Positions 15,387-24,736 of a stretch of 64,000 nucleotides of DNA are shown one piece after another (within the stretch, counting starts at the first letter, position 1; each line of letters opens with the position of its first letter). A program made the translations under genes and the position numbers. Origin of the DNA: Piscinibacter sp. (lineage in GTDB: Bacteria; Pseudomonadota; Gammaproteobacteria; Burkholderiales; Burkholderiaceae_C); assembly GCA_016706565.1 (NCBI GenBank), contig JADJJI010000004.1:372001-436000 (forward strand). Reading direction: 5' to 3'. The notes under the pieces are model-generated. The model was not told the DNA's origin. It made no database searches and was given only the letters and a program-made list of their open reading frames with translations.

Positions 15387-16967
15387 ATGCGGATCGGGCT
15401 CGATGAGGAATCGCCCTGGCGCCTGCGGGACGCCGGTCCCGCTGTTCTCGTGTGGGCGGCCGCGGCGGTGGCAATGGCGTGGCTCGACGGCCGCATCGAC
15501 CTGGTCAACCTGGCGATGCTGCTGGTGCTGGCCTCGGCGCTGGCCTCGCTGTGGCTGCCCGGCGCCCTGAGCGCGGCGATCGGCCTGCTGGCCGTGGTGG
15601 CCTTCAACTGGTACTTCGTGCCGCCGCGGCGCACCTTCTCGGTCGACCTGCGCCAGGATGCGCTGCTGCTGGCCGCGATGGTGGCCGTCACCACCGTGGT
15701 TTCCGCGCTGATGGGCGGGCTGCGCACACAGGCGCGGCGGGCGCAGCGTCATGCCCGCCGCGCCGAGCAATTGCGCGAGTGGGGCGAGACGCTGCGCGAC
15801 GCTGCCGATCCGCTGGCGCAGGCCGGGCAGCTGCGCGACGCGCTGGCGGGCCTGGCCGGTGTCGAGGTGGCGCTGCTGCTGGTGAAGGACCGGCTGCCCG
15901 AGCGTGACGACGAAGGCGCGGCGACGCGCGTCGGCAACGCCGATTCCGACCAGTCGGCCGGCCTGTGGCACTGCCTGCGCCAGGGCGAGCCGATGGGCCC
16001 GGGCACGGCCCGCCACGCCGAGCTGCCCGACTGGTACCTGCCGATGCGCGGGCGCGGCGTCAGCCTCGGCGCCGCGGTGCTGCGCGGCCAGGGCACCGAT
16101 GCCACGCAGGACCCTCTGCTGCGCGCCCATGCGCAGGCCCTGTGCGACCAGATGGGCCAGGCGCTGCAGCGCACGCTGATGCGCCGCGACGAGCAGCGCG
16201 CGCGCGACGAGGCGCAGTCGCAGGCAGTTCGCAATGCGCTGCTGGCGGCCATCTCGCACGACTTTCGCACGCCGCTGGCCACCATCATGGGCGCCGCCTC
16301 GTCGCTGGCGGAGCAGGGCGCGAGGCTCGATCCGCAGCAACGCCAGCGCCTGGCCACGAGCATCGTCGACGAGGCCGCGCAGCTCAGCCGGCTGACCGAC
16401 AACACGCTGCAGCTCGCGCGGCTCGATTCGCCCGGCGTGGCGTTGCGCTGCGACTGGGAGTCGGCCGAGGAACTGGTCGGCACGGTGCTGCGCCATGCGC
16501 GGCGCCACGACCCGGCGCGCCGCGTGCGCGCCCGCCTCGAGCCCGGCTTGCCGCTGCTGTGGTGCGACGCGCTGCTGCTCTCGCAATTGCTCGACAACCT
16601 GGTCGACAACGCGCTCAAGTACAGCCCGGCCGAGGCCCCGGTGGAGGTGCTGGTGCGCCGGCAGGGCGAGCAGGCGGTGCTGGCGGTGCGCGACCGCGGG
16701 CCGGGCATCGCGCCGGCCTGGCGCGAGCGCGTCTTCGAGGTGTTCCGCCGCGGCGAGCTGGGGCCGCACGAGAGTTCGGACGCGGCACCGGCGGCGCGCG
16801 CCCGTGCCGGTGCCGGGGTCGGCCTGGCCGTCTGCCGCGCCATCGCGCGCGCGCATGGCGGCGAACTGCGGCTGCGCCCGCGCGGCCACGGCGGCTGCAG
16901 TTTCGAGTGCGTGCTGCCGCTGCGCGAGCAGCCGCCGCAGCCGCCAGCCGAGGACGCCTCGGCATGA
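15387..16967 (+). CDS. KdpD-like sensor histidine kinase lacking the cytoplasmic KdpD/USP domains
   Basis: A 526-residue kinase. It starts directly with the four-helix DUF4118 membrane domain (VLVWAAAAVAMAWLDGRIDLVNLAMLLVL..., FNWYFVPPRRTFSVD). A GAF-like region (about 140-260), a KdpD-type H-box (AISHDFRTPLATIMGAASSL, His about 291) and an HATPase domain (LLDNLVDNALKYSP, GAGVGLAVCRAIARAHGG) follow. Full-length KdpD has about 390 further N-terminal residues with a K+-sensing KdpD and USP domain; they are absent here. ATG 15387 is chosen; GTG 15381 is in frame. It overlaps the regulator gene and precedes kup. Confidence 0.87.
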   Translation: MRIGLDEESPWRLRDAGPAVLVWAAAAVAMAWLDGRIDLVNLAMLLVLASALASLWLPGALSAAIGLLAVVAFNWYFVPPRRTFSVDLRQDALLLAAMVAVTTVVSALMGGLRTQARRAQRHARRAEQLREWGETLRDAADPLAQAGQLRDALAGLAGVEVALLLVKDRLPERDDEGAATRVGNADSDQSAGLWHCLRQGEPMGPGTARHAELPDWYLPMRGRGVSLGAAVLRGQGTDATQDPLLRAHAQALCDQMGQALQRTLMRRDEQRARDEAQSQAVRNALLAAISHDFRTPLATIMGAASSLAEQGARLDPQQRQRLATSIVDEAAQLSRLTDNTLQLARLDSPGVALRCDWESAEELVGTVLRHARRHDPARRVRARLEPGLPLLWCDALLLSQLLDNLVDNALKYSPAEAPVEVLVRRQGEQAVLAVRDRGPGIAPAWRERVFEVFRRGELGPHESSDAAPAARARAGAGVGLAVCRAIARAHGGELRLRPRGHGGCSFECVLPLREQPPQPPAEDASA

Positions 16968-17683
16968 CGATGCGCGTGCTGCTCGTCGAGGACGACGCCG
17001 AGCTGCGCCGCACGCTGCGCGACGCGCTCGCGCTGGAGGGCTACGAGATGCTCACCGCCGCGAGCCTGTCTGAAGGGCTGGCGCTGGCGGCGAATGCCGC
17101 GCTCGATCTCGTCGTGCTCGACCTCGGCCTGCCCGATGGCGACGGCGAGTCGCTGCTGGCCGCGCTGCGCCGGCGCGAGTCGCTGCCGGTGCTGGTGATC
17201 TCGGCGCGCCAGGCCGAGGGGCAGAAGATCCGGCTGCTCGACGCCGGCGCCGACGACTACCTCGTCAAGCCCTTCGGCGTGGGCGAACTGCTCGCGCGCA
17301 TGCGCGTCGCGCTGCGCCACCGCGGCACGCGCGTCAGCGCCGCGCTGACCGTCTACCGCCGCGGCGCGGTGCAGATCGACCTGGCCACGCAGCGCGTGCG
17401 CCGCGACGGCGAGCCGGTGCACCTCACGCCCACCGAGTTCAAGCTGTTGGCGCGGCTGGTGCGCAACGCCGGCCAGGTGGTCACGCACCGGCAGCTGCTG
17501 GCCGACGTGTGGGGCGCCGAGTTCGTCGAGCACACGCAGTACCTGCGCCTGTACATGGGCCAGCTGCGCGCCAAGCTCGAGGCCGACCCGGCCGAGCCGC
17601 GGCTGCTGCTCACCGACCCCGGCGTGGGCTACCGGCTGGCCGAGCCCGACGAAGACCCGGCCGCGCCCCTTATGCCTTCCTGA
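16964..17683 (+). CDS. kdpE: KdpE-like OmpR-family response regulator
   Basis: A 239-residue response regulator. The receiver has D10/D11, phosphoacceptor Asp53 ([13 protein letters not shown]), ISAR and Lys in DDYLVKPFG. The winged-helix effector domain ([55 protein letters not shown]) is most like KdpE. The start overlaps the kinase stop (ATGA). No kdpFABC genes are in the window; the next gene is the constitutive-type K+ transporter kup, 46 bases on, which may be its target. The paralogue name is an inference. Confidence 0.85.
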   Translation: MTMRVLLVEDDAELRRTLRDALALEGYEMLTAASLSEGLALAANAALDLVVLDLGLPDGDGESLLAALRRRESLPVLVISARQAEGQKIRLLDAGADDYLVKPFGVGELLARMRVALRHRGTRVSAALTVYRRGAVQIDLATQRVRRDGEPVHLTPTEFKLLARLVRNAGQVVTHRQLLADVWGAEFVEHTQYLRLYMGQLRAKLEADPAEPRLLLTDPGVGYRLAEPDEDPAAPLMPS

Positions 17684-17729
17684 CGAGAGGGCGCGCACGC
17701 TGCGGGTTCCACCACGAACCTTCGCAGCC

Positions 17730-19646
17730 ATGTCGTCCACGATCGTTTCACCCGACGCCGCCACTGCCGCACCGGCCCACCCGGGCCGCCAGGGGCTGGC
17801 GGCTTTGACGCTCGGTGCGATCGGCGTCGTCTACGGCGACATCGGCACCAGCCCGCTGTACACGGTGCGCGAGATCTTCGCGCCGGCCACCGGCTTGCCG
17901 CTGGACGCGGCGCACCTGGTCGGCGCGGTGTCGTGCATCTTCTGGGCGCTGATGCTGGTCGTCACGCTCAAGTACGTGACGCTGATCCTGCGTGCCGACA
18001 ACCGCGGCGAAGGCGGCGGCCTGGCACTGACCGCGCTGGCGGCCCATTCGGCCGCGGGCCGGCCGCGGCTGCGCCGTGTGCTGCTGCTGCTCGGCGTGTT
18101 CGGCGCGACGCTGTTCTACGGCGACAGCGTGATCACGCCGGCGATCTCGGTGCTCGGCGCGATGGAGGGCCTGGAGGTCGTGACGCCGGCGCTGAAGGCC
18201 TGGGTGCTGCCGCTGTCGCTGATCGTGCTGGTCGGCCTGTTCGCGTTGCAGCGCTTCGGCACCGCGGTGGTCGGGCGCATGTTCGGCCCGGTGATCCTGC
18301 TGTGGTTCGCGGCGCTGGCCGTCACCGGTGTGGCGCAGATTTTTCAGCAGCCGGCCATCCTGGCAGCGCTCGACCCACGCGAGGCGGCGCAGTTCCTCTC
18401 CGGTCGCGGCTGGAAGGTGTTCGCCGCCATCGGCGCGATCGTGCTGGCGCTGACCGGCGCGGAGGCGCTTTATGCAGACCTCGGCCACTTCGGCCGCCGC
18501 CCCATCCAGATCGCCTGGACCGGGCTGGTGCTGCCCGCGCTGGCATTGAACTACATGGGCCAGGGCGCCTTGCTGATGCGCGAGCCGGGCGCCATCGAGA
18601 ACCCGTTCTACCGGCTCTTTCCCGAACCGCTGCTGGTGCCGGCCGTCGTGCTGGCCACGCTGGCCGCCATCATCGCGTCGCAGGCGGTGATCTCCGGCGC
18701 CTACTCGATGACCCGCCAGGCCATCCAGCTCGGCTTCCTGCCGCGCATGACGGTGCGCCACACCTCGGCGCGCGAGATCGGGCAGATCTACATGCCGCTG
18801 GTGAACTGGGTGCTGCTGGCCGGCGTGGTGGCGGCGGTGCTGTTCTTCGGCAGCTCCTCGGCGTTGGCCGGGGCCTACGGCATCGCCGTCACGGTGACGA
18901 TGCTGATCACCACGCTGCTCACCTATGTCGTCGTGCGCGAAGGCTGGCGGCTTCCGGCTCCGCTGGCGATCGGCGCGACGCTGTTCTTCCTCGCCATCGA
19001 TGCGCTGCTGGTGGCCAGCTGCGCGGTGAAGTTCTTCGATGGCGGCTGGTTCCCGCTGGCGCTCGGGGCGTTGCTGTTCGTGGTCATGAGCACCTGGCAG
19101 CGCGGCCGTGCGCTGGCGCTCGAAAGCATCCGCCGCGAGGGGCTCGAGCTGGAGCCCTTCATCGACTCGCTGGCCGCGGACCCGGTGCCGCGCGCTGCGC
19201 GCACCGCCGTCTACGCCGTGGCGGATCCGGCCACCGTGCCGCAGGCCCTGCTGCACAACCTGAAGCACAACCAGGTGCTGCATGCCTGCAACGTGGTCCT
19301 CACCGCGCGCTTCCTCGAACAGCCGGTGGTGGAGGATGCGGCGCGCGCAGCGGTCGAGCCGCTGGCGGCGGGCTTCTGGCGCGTAATGCTGGACTTCGGC
19401 TTCATGGAGACGCCCGATGTGCCGCGCGCGTTGCGCCTGTGCGCCGCGAAGGGCCTGATCGTGCCGCCCTTCGAGACCAGCTACTTCCTCAGCCGCGAGA
19501 CCATCGTGCCGACTCCGGGGACGGGCATGGCGGCATGGCGCGAGCGCCTGTTCGCCGGCATGAGCCGCAATGCGGGCAGCGTGGTCGAGTTCTTCCGCCT
19601 GCCCGACAACGCCGTCGTCGAGCTCGGCACCCGGGTGCAGATCTGA
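17730..19646 (+). CDS. kup: Kup low-affinity potassium transporter
   Basis: A 638-residue KUP/HAK/KT family K+ uptake protein, close to the usual 620-630. Twelve membrane helices are followed by a roughly 150-residue cytoplasmic C-terminal domain. Family hallmarks are [48 protein letters not shown] and [19 protein letters not shown]. It is preceded by a KdpD/KdpE-like pair 46 bases upstream, which suggests potassium- or turgor-linked expression. It ends one base before the convergent epimerase gene stop. Confidence 0.95.
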   Translation: MSSTIVSPDAATAAPAHPGRQGLAALTLGAIGVVYGDIGTSPLYTVREIFAPATGLPLDAAHLVGAVSCIFWALMLVVTLKYVTLILRADNRGEGGGLALTALAAHSAAGRPRLRRVLLLLGVFGATLFYGDSVITPAISVLGAMEGLEVVTPALKAWVLPLSLIVLVGLFALQRFGTAVVGRMFGPVILLWFAALAVTGVAQIFQQPAILAALDPREAAQFLSGRGWKVFAAIGAIVLALTGAEALYADLGHFGRRPIQIAWTGLVLPALALNYMGQGALLMREPGAIENPFYRLFPEPLLVPAVVLATLAAIIASQAVISGAYSMTRQAIQLGFLPRMTVRHTSAREIGQIYMPLVNWVLLAGVVAAVLFFGSSSALAGAYGIAVTVTMLITTLLTYVVVREGWRLPAPLAIGATLFFLAIDALLVASCAVKFFDGGWFPLALGALLFVVMSTWQRGRALALESIRREGLELEPFIDSLAADPVPRAARTAVYAVADPATVPQALLHNLKHNQVLHACNVVLTARFLEQPVVEDAARAAVEPLAAGFWRVMLDFGFMETPDVPRALRLCAAKGLIVPPFETSYFLSRETIVPTPGTGMAAWRERLFAGMSRNAGSVVEFFRLPDNAVVELGTRVQI

Positions 19647-19647
19647 T

Positions 19648-20613
19648 TCAGCGCGAGGCGGCCGCGGCCAGCAACTCGGCCTCTCGCTGCAAGCTCATCG
19701 CATGCGGGCTGCGCGCCGCCTGGCCCTCGGGAGACTGCGCCCAGCTCAGCGTGTCGCGCACGGTATCGGCCAGCGGCCGCGTGTGCAGGCCGGCAGCGCG
19801 GGCGCGCGCGTTCGAGCCGAGCAGCATGCCGCCGAAGGCCGGGTCGTGTTCCGGGATCCACAGCGGCAGTTCGCTCCAGGCTTCGATCTTGGCATCGAGC
19901 AGCGTGCGGTCGTCGACCCAGGTGAAGCGCGCATCGCTGCCCGAGACGCTGCGGCAGCACGCGAGCAGTTCGTGCATCGGCAGGCTGTCGCCGATGGCGT
20001 TGAAGGTGCCGGTGATGCCCTGCTCGACAAGTTGCAGGCACCAGGCGGCGAGGTCGCGCACGTCGATGAACTGCACCGGCCGCTCGGGCCGGCCGGGCCC
20101 GAGCACCTCGCCGCCCGATGCCACGCGCAGCGGCCAGTGCGTGAAGCGGCCGGTCGGGTCGTGCGGGCCGACGATGAGGCCCGGGCGGACGAGGGTCGCT
20201 CGGCCGGGGCGTGCGGCGAGCAGCGCGGCCTCGGCGCGCGCCTTCTGCTCGCCGTAGCCGCTGTCGCCGGTGAGCAGCGGCGCATCTTCGTCGTGCGCCA
20301 CGCCGGGCGGGAAGGCGGCGACCACCGAGATGCTGGAGACGAACAGGTAGCGCGGCACCGCAGCCAGCGCCGCCGTGCTGCGCGACAGTTGCGCATCGGT
20401 GTAGCCGCTGCAGTCGATCACCGCGTCGAAGTGCAGTCCATCGAGCGCCGAGAGATCGCCGTCGCGATCGCCGATCAGCGCGCGTGCGGCCGGAAACAGC
20501 CCCACACCGCGCCGCCCGCGGTGCAGCAGCGTGACCTCGTGCCCGGCCGCCAGCGCCTGCGCCACCACATGGCGCCCGAGGAACACCGTGCCGCCGAGCA
20601 CCAGCAGCTTCAT
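19648..20613 (-). CDS. NAD-dependent epimerase/dehydratase family protein
   Basis: A 321-residue atypical short-chain dehydrogenase/reductase. The Rossmann glycine motif is LVLGGTVFLGRHVV at the N-terminus. The central region has VIDCSGYTDAQ and a YLFVSSISVV strand. The usual YxxxK is seen as GYGEQKARAEA, and GPHDPTGRFTHWP follows. It resembles reductases annotated as NAD-dependent epimerases or chloroplast-RNA-binding-type SDRs. It starts within the stop of the MFS gene (ATGA, antisense strand), and is the last gene of a regulator-MFS-epimerase operon. The substrate is unknown. Confidence 0.82.
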   Translation of the reverse strand: MKLLVLGGTVFLGRHVVAQALAAGHEVTLLHRGRRGVGLFPAARALIGDRDGDLSALDGLHFDAVIDCSGYTDAQLSRSTAALAAVPRYLFVSSISVVAAFPPGVAHDEDAPLLTGDSGYGEQKARAEAALLAARPGRATLVRPGLIVGPHDPTGRFTHWPLRVASGGEVLGPGRPERPVQFIDVRDLAAWCLQLVEQGITGTFNAIGDSLPMHELLACCRSVSGSDARFTWVDDRTLLDAKIEAWSELPLWIPEHDPAFGGMLLGSNARARAAGLHTRPLADTVRDTLSWAQSPEGQAARSPHAMSLQREAELLAAAASR

Positions 20614-21833
20614 GCCGTGGCCAGCTGCCGCCGCCGCGCGCCCCACAAGAGCAGCAGCACGATGCCCAGGTTGAGCAGGTTCCAGGCGATGCCGTTGACG
20701 AAGGCGGCCTGGTAGCTGCCGGTGAGGTCGAACACCTTGCCCGACATCCAGCCGCCCAGCGCCATGCCGAACAGCGTGCACATCAGGATGGTGCCGACAC
20801 GCGCGCCGGCTTCGGCGGGCGGGAAATGCTCGCGCACGATGATCGCGTAGCTCGGCACGATGCCGCCCTGGAACAGGCCGAACAGCGCCGAGATCACGTA
20901 CAGCGGCACCAGCCCGTCGAAGGGCAGGAACAGCAGCAGTGCCACGCCCTGCAGCACCGAGCCGAGCAGCAGCGTGCGCACGCCGCCGATGCGGTCGCAG
21001 ATGAGGCCGGAGATGAGCCGGCTGGCGATGCCGCAGGCGAGCATCAGCGAGAGCATCTGCGCGCCGCGCGCGGCGCCGTAGCCGAGGTCGGTGCAGTAGG
21101 CGACGATGTGCACCTGCGGCATCGACATCGCCACGCAGCAGGCCACGCCGGCCACGCACAGCAGCGCCTGCGCCTGGTTCATCGAGAAGCCGAAGGGGCG
21201 GTCGGAGGGCTGCGCCGATGCACCCCCCCGCGTGACGCCGGCCACCGCCGCGGGGGGCCGTGCCCGCAGTGCCAGCGCCAGCACCGGCATGGCCACCGCG
21301 CTGACGATGGCGAGCATCGTGTAGGCGCCGCGCCAGCCGGCGGTGTCGACGAAGTGCTGCACGATCGGCGGCCAGATCGCGCCGGCCACGTAGTTGCCGC
21401 TGGCGCAGATGGCCACCGCGATGCCGCGGCGGCGCACGAACCACAGCGAGGTGTCGGCAACCAGCGGCGCGAAGGTGGCCGAGCTGCCGAGCAGGCCGAG
21501 CAGAAGGCCGGACACGATCGCGAAGCCGAGGATGCTGCTGGCCTGCGCGGCGAGCGCGAAGCCGCTGGCCAGGCCGGCCGAGCCGATCAGCACCGGCACC
21601 ATCACGCCGAAGCGGTCGGCCAGCTTGCCCATCAGCACGCCGCCCAGGCCGAAGCCGACCATCAGCAGCGTGTAGGGCAGCGAGGCGTCGGCGCGTGCCA
21701 CGCCGAACTCGGCCTGCACCGCCGGCAGCACCACGGCGACGACGTACATCGCCGCCGAACCGACGGTCATCAGGCCCAGCGTGGCGGCCAGGCGCAGCCA
21801 GGCATAGCGGGAGTCGGCGGTGTGCTCAGACAT
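20610..21833 (-). CDS. MFS transporter (OFA/oxalate-formate antiporter-like)
   Basis: A 407-residue, 12-helix major facilitator. The loop 2-3 motif is GGVLMGKLADRFG, and a second-half equivalent is LISGLICDRIGGVRT. The layout (MYVVAVVLPAVQAEFGV, FGLFQGGIVPSYAIIVREHFPP) resembles monocarboxylate/OFA-type transporters. The gene overlaps the MocR-type regulator gene at its 5' end by 8 bases and the epimerase at its 3' end by 4. This tight packing implies the regulator controls a transport and catabolic function. The substrate is unknown. Confidence 0.87.
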   Translation of the reverse strand: MSEHTADSRYAWLRLAATLGLMTVGSAAMYVVAVVLPAVQAEFGVARADASLPYTLLMVGFGLGGVLMGKLADRFGVMVPVLIGSAGLASGFALAAQASSILGFAIVSGLLLGLLGSSATFAPLVADTSLWFVRRRGIAVAICASGNYVAGAIWPPIVQHFVDTAGWRGAYTMLAIVSAVAMPVLALALRARPPAAVAGVTRGGASAQPSDRPFGFSMNQAQALLCVAGVACCVAMSMPQVHIVAYCTDLGYGAARGAQMLSLMLACGIASRLISGLICDRIGGVRTLLLGSVLQGVALLLFLPFDGLVPLYVISALFGLFQGGIVPSYAIIVREHFPPAEAGARVGTILMCTLFGMALGGWMSGKVFDLTGSYQAAFVNGIAWNLLNLGIVLLLLWGARRRQLATA

Positions 21834-23334
21834 GCAGCGCGGAGGGCAGGTCGCGGGGCGCCTCGCGCTGCGGCGAGCGCTCGGCCAGCCGCTTGACGAT
21901 CTGGCCCAGGCGCTTCATCGCGGCCTCGGTCTGCGCGGTGAAGGGCTCGCCATACTGCAGGCGGATGAAATGATCGAAGCGCCGCGTGGTCGAGAAGGCG
22001 GCACCCGGGCCGACGCCGATGTGCTCCAGCCGCGCCAGCGCGAACACCTCGCGCGAGTCGACGTGCCGGGGCATCTCGATCCACAGCATCATGCCGCCCT
22101 GCGGCAGGATCATGCGGCAGCCCATCGGGAAGTGCCGAGCCACCGCGTCGACCATCTGGTGCATCTGCGTCTTCAGCGCCGCGCGCAGGCGGCGCAGGTG
22201 GTGGTCGTAGCCGCCGTCGCGGATGAACTGCGCCAGCACCTCCTGCGTCAGCATCGGGCAGGCCACCGAGGTGCGGAACTTCAGCGCCTGCGTCTTCAGG
22301 AAATGCCGGCCCGGCGCCACCCAGCCGATGCGGTAGCCGGGCGCGACGGTCTTGGTGAAGGCCGAGCACAGGATCACGTCGACCTTCTCTGGCAAATCCG
22401 CGTCAAAGCTCTTGAGCACCGGCGGGCGCTGCTCGCCGAAGTAGAGCTCGCCGTAGATGTCGCTCTCGATCAGCGTGATGCCGCGCTCGGCCGTCAGCTT
22501 GACCAGCTCGCGCTTGCGCTCCACCGGCATCAGGCTGCCCATCGGGTTGGGGAAGTTGGGCAGCAGCACGCAGGCCTTCACCGCACCCGGCGTGCGGGTG
22601 GCGAACTCCAGCGCCTCCAGCGAGATGCCGTCGCGCGGATGGGTCGGGATCTCCAGCGCGCGCATGCCCAGGCTCTCGATCACCTGAAGCAGGTGGAAGT
22701 AGGTGGGCGACTCCAGCACGATGGTGTCGCCGGCACAGGCCACCGAGCGCAGCGCAAGGTAGACGGCTTCGAGGCCGCCGTTGGTGATGACGATCTCCTC
22801 GGGCCGCAACTGCACGCCGGAGCTCACCGCGCGGCGCGCGATCTCCTGGCGCAGCGCGGCGCTGCCTTCCATCTGGCAGCGCGAGGCGTATTCGGGGTGG
22901 CGCCGGTTCACGCCGGCCAGCAGGTGCTGCAGCTTGGCCTCGGGCAGCAGCGATCGCGCCGGCTGCGCGTGGAAGGAGGGCACGGCCAGCGGGTCGTTGA
23001 CGATCCACAGGAACTCCTGCAGCACCTGGTCCATGTTGACCAGCGAGGGCGCCTCCATGCGCAGGTCGAGCATCGGCTCGGGCAGGGCGTGCGCACGCGG
23101 CGCGACGTAGTAGCCCGACTTCGGCCGTGCCTCGACCACGCCGCGGTTCTCGAGGCTGGGATAGACCTGCAGCGCGGTGCTCATGCTCACGCCGTGCTGC
23201 TGGGCGAGCTGGCGCACCGAGGGCAGACGTGCGCCGGCGGCCATGGCGCCGCTGGCGATCGCCGCCTCGATCTGGGCGGCGATGCGCTGGTACAGGGGGC
23301 CGGAAGACCCGGTGGCGGCGTCCATGCGGCCCAT
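21826..23334 (-). CDS. MocR/GntR-type regulator with aminotransferase domain
   Basis: A 502-residue transcription factor. It has an N-terminal GntR winged helix (SGPLYQRIAAQIEAAIASGAM, ARLPSVRQLAQQHGVSMSTALQVY) joined to a fold-type I aminotransferase-like domain. The PLP-binding Lys lies in CSAFTKTVAPGYRIGW. Family members bind PLP and regulate vitamin B6, GABA or amino acid metabolism. I chose ATG 23334; ATG 23325 is an alternative, and neither has a clear ribosome binding site. Just upstream are three GTACAG-type half-sites that look like its operator. The downstream MFS and epimerase genes overlap it. Confidence 0.88.
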   Translation of the reverse strand: MGRMDAATGSSGPLYQRIAAQIEAAIASGAMAAGARLPSVRQLAQQHGVSMSTALQVYPSLENRGVVEARPKSGYYVAPRAHALPEPMLDLRMEAPSLVNMDQVLQEFLWIVNDPLAVPSFHAQPARSLLPEAKLQHLLAGVNRRHPEYASRCQMEGSAALRQEIARRAVSSGVQLRPEEIVITNGGLEAVYLALRSVACAGDTIVLESPTYFHLLQVIESLGMRALEIPTHPRDGISLEALEFATRTPGAVKACVLLPNFPNPMGSLMPVERKRELVKLTAERGITLIESDIYGELYFGEQRPPVLKSFDADLPEKVDVILCSAFTKTVAPGYRIGWVAPGRHFLKTQALKFRTSVACPMLTQEVLAQFIRDGGYDHHLRRLRAALKTQMHQMVDAVARHFPMGCRMILPQGGMMLWIEMPRHVDSREVFALARLEHIGVGPGAAFSTTRRFDHFIRLQYGEPFTAQTEAAMKRLGQIVKRLAERSPQREAPRDLPSALHV

Positions 23335-23356
23335 TGTGAACCGCGGTGGGCTGAAC

Positions 23357-23420
23357 GTACCGGTACAGAGGTGGCCATCTGCCGCCAGTACAGAGCGCCA
23401 CTGCGCCGGCTGTACCGGTG
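23357..23420. promoter_or_regulatory. Candidate MocR operator: two direct and one inverted GTACAG half-site
   Basis: GTACAGAG occurs at 23363-23370 and again at 23388-23395, a 25-bp repeat distance. An inverted CTGTAC lies at 23410-23415. The first site also sits in the perfect palindrome GTACCGGTAC (23357-23366). MocR-class regulators typically use two direct repeats plus an inverted one. The cluster lies between the divergent regulator and DUF2917 genes. Confidence 0.6.
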
Positions 23421-23499
23421 CACTTTGGTCAGCGCTGAGTCTGTCGCCGAACGCTGTCTGTTCCGACACTGGCCTGCCCTTCTTCACCGGGAACGCACC

Positions 23500-23733
23500 A
23501 TGCTCCAGCTCCAGACTCCCCTCGTGCTGCAACTCTCCGACGGCCAGCTGCTGCGCTGGACGCAGGCCATGGCGGTGACGCTGCGCGTGATCGCCGGGCG
23601 CGTGTGGGTGACGCGGCCCGGTGACCTCGACGATCACTTTCTCGACGCCGGTGATCAGCTGCGGCTCGACGCCCGCTCGCGCGCGCTGATCGGCGCCGAG
23701 GGCGAGGCGAAGCTCGCCGTCGACGCGGCGTGA
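23500..23733 (+). CDS. DUF2917 domain protein
   Basis: A 77-residue protein with the DUF2917 core (VTLRVIAGRVWVTRPGDLDDHFLDAGDQLRLDARS), a short cupin-like beta-rich fold common in Burkholderiales. The ATG at 23500 is divergent from the MocR-type regulator gene, with 165 bp between them containing the GTACAG sites. It ends 10 bases before the convergent E1 beta gene stop. Function is unknown. Confidence 0.75.
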   Translation: MLQLQTPLVLQLSDGQLLRWTQAMAVTLRVIAGRVWVTRPGDLDDHFLDAGDQLRLDARSRALIGAEGEAKLAVDAA

Positions 23734-23743
23734 ACGCGGGCGC

Positions 23744-24718
23744 TCAGGCCGGCACCGTCTCGGCGCCGACGAGTTCCAGCGCAGCGCGCGCGATGCCGTC
23801 GGCCTGCGGCAGCGCCGCCTGCTCCAGCATCCACGACGAAGGCGCGGGTGCGTCTGGCCCGGTGATGCGGCGGATCGGCGCCTTCAGCGCGGCGAAGGCT
23901 TTCTCCGAGACGATCGCCGCCACCTCGGCGCCGACGCCGCAGGGCGCCGCCGCTTCGTGCACCACGAGCAGCCGGCCGGTCTTGCGCACCGAGCGCAGGA
24001 TCGTCGCCTCGTCGAGCGGCTTGAGCGTGCGCAGGTCGATCACCTCGGCGTCGATGCCGCGCCGCGCGAGCTGATCGGCGGCGGCCAGGCAGGTCGTCAC
24101 GCTCTTCGAGTACGACACCAGCGTGACATCGCGGCCCGCGCGCAGCACGGCGGCCTGGCCGAGCGGCACCACGTGTTCGCCCTCGGGCACCGGGCCCGGC
24201 GTGTAGCCCACCGTCATGTCCATGAAGAACAGCACCGGGTTGGGGTCGCGGATGGCGCTCTTCAGCAGGCCCTTGTAGTCGGCCGTGCTGTGCGGCATCA
24301 CCACCTTCAGGCCCGGCGAGTGCACGAACATCGCCTCCAGGTTGTGGTTGTGCTGGCCGCCCACGGTCCAGCCCGCGCCGGTGCGCGCGAGCACGACCAT
24401 CGGGAACTCGAACTGCCCGCCCGACAGGTAGCGCAGCTTGCCGGCGCTGTTCATGATCGCGTCCATCGACAGCGTCAGGAAGGGCGCGAACAGCAGGTCG
24501 ATGACGGGGCGCAGGCCCATCGCGGCCGCACCCGCGGCCGCGCCGGCGATGATGCCCTCGGCCAGCGGCGTGTTGCGCACGCGTTGCGGGCCGAACTCGG
24601 CGAGCAGGTCGCGGCGGTTCGTCGCGACGCCCTCGCCGAAGGTCAGCACGCGCGGGTCGCGGCGCATCTCCTCGGCCAGGGCCTGGCCGACGGCATCGTT
24701 GACGGTGATGGTTTGCAT
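23744..24718 (-). CDS. 2-oxo acid dehydrogenase E1 component, beta subunit
   Basis: A 324-residue transketolase-fold subunit of a thiamine-diphosphate E1 enzyme (PdhB/AcoB type). Characteristic stretches are LTFGEGVATNRRDLLAEFGPQRVRNTPLAEG (with the TPP-contacting Glu), the pyrimidine-binding domain, and VTLVSYSKSVTTCLAAADQLARRGIDAEVIDLRTLKPLD. It lies 18 bases after the alpha subunit gene, in one operon. Size fits acetoin or pyruvate dehydrogenase E1. No E2 or E3 gene occurs nearby in the window. Confidence 0.9.
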   Translation of the reverse strand: MQTITVNDAVGQALAEEMRRDPRVLTFGEGVATNRRDLLAEFGPQRVRNTPLAEGIIAGAAAGAAAMGLRPVIDLLFAPFLTLSMDAIMNSAGKLRYLSGGQFEFPMVVLARTGAGWTVGGQHNHNLEAMFVHSPGLKVVMPHSTADYKGLLKSAIRDPNPVLFFMDMTVGYTPGPVPEGEHVVPLGQAAVLRAGRDVTLVSYSKSVTTCLAAADQLARRGIDAEVIDLRTLKPLDEATILRSVRKTGRLLVVHEAAAPCGVGAEVAAIVSEKAFAALKAPIRRITGPDAPAPSSWMLEQAALPQADGIARAALELVGAETVPA

Positions 24719-24736
24719 GATGATGTCCTCTCGGGT

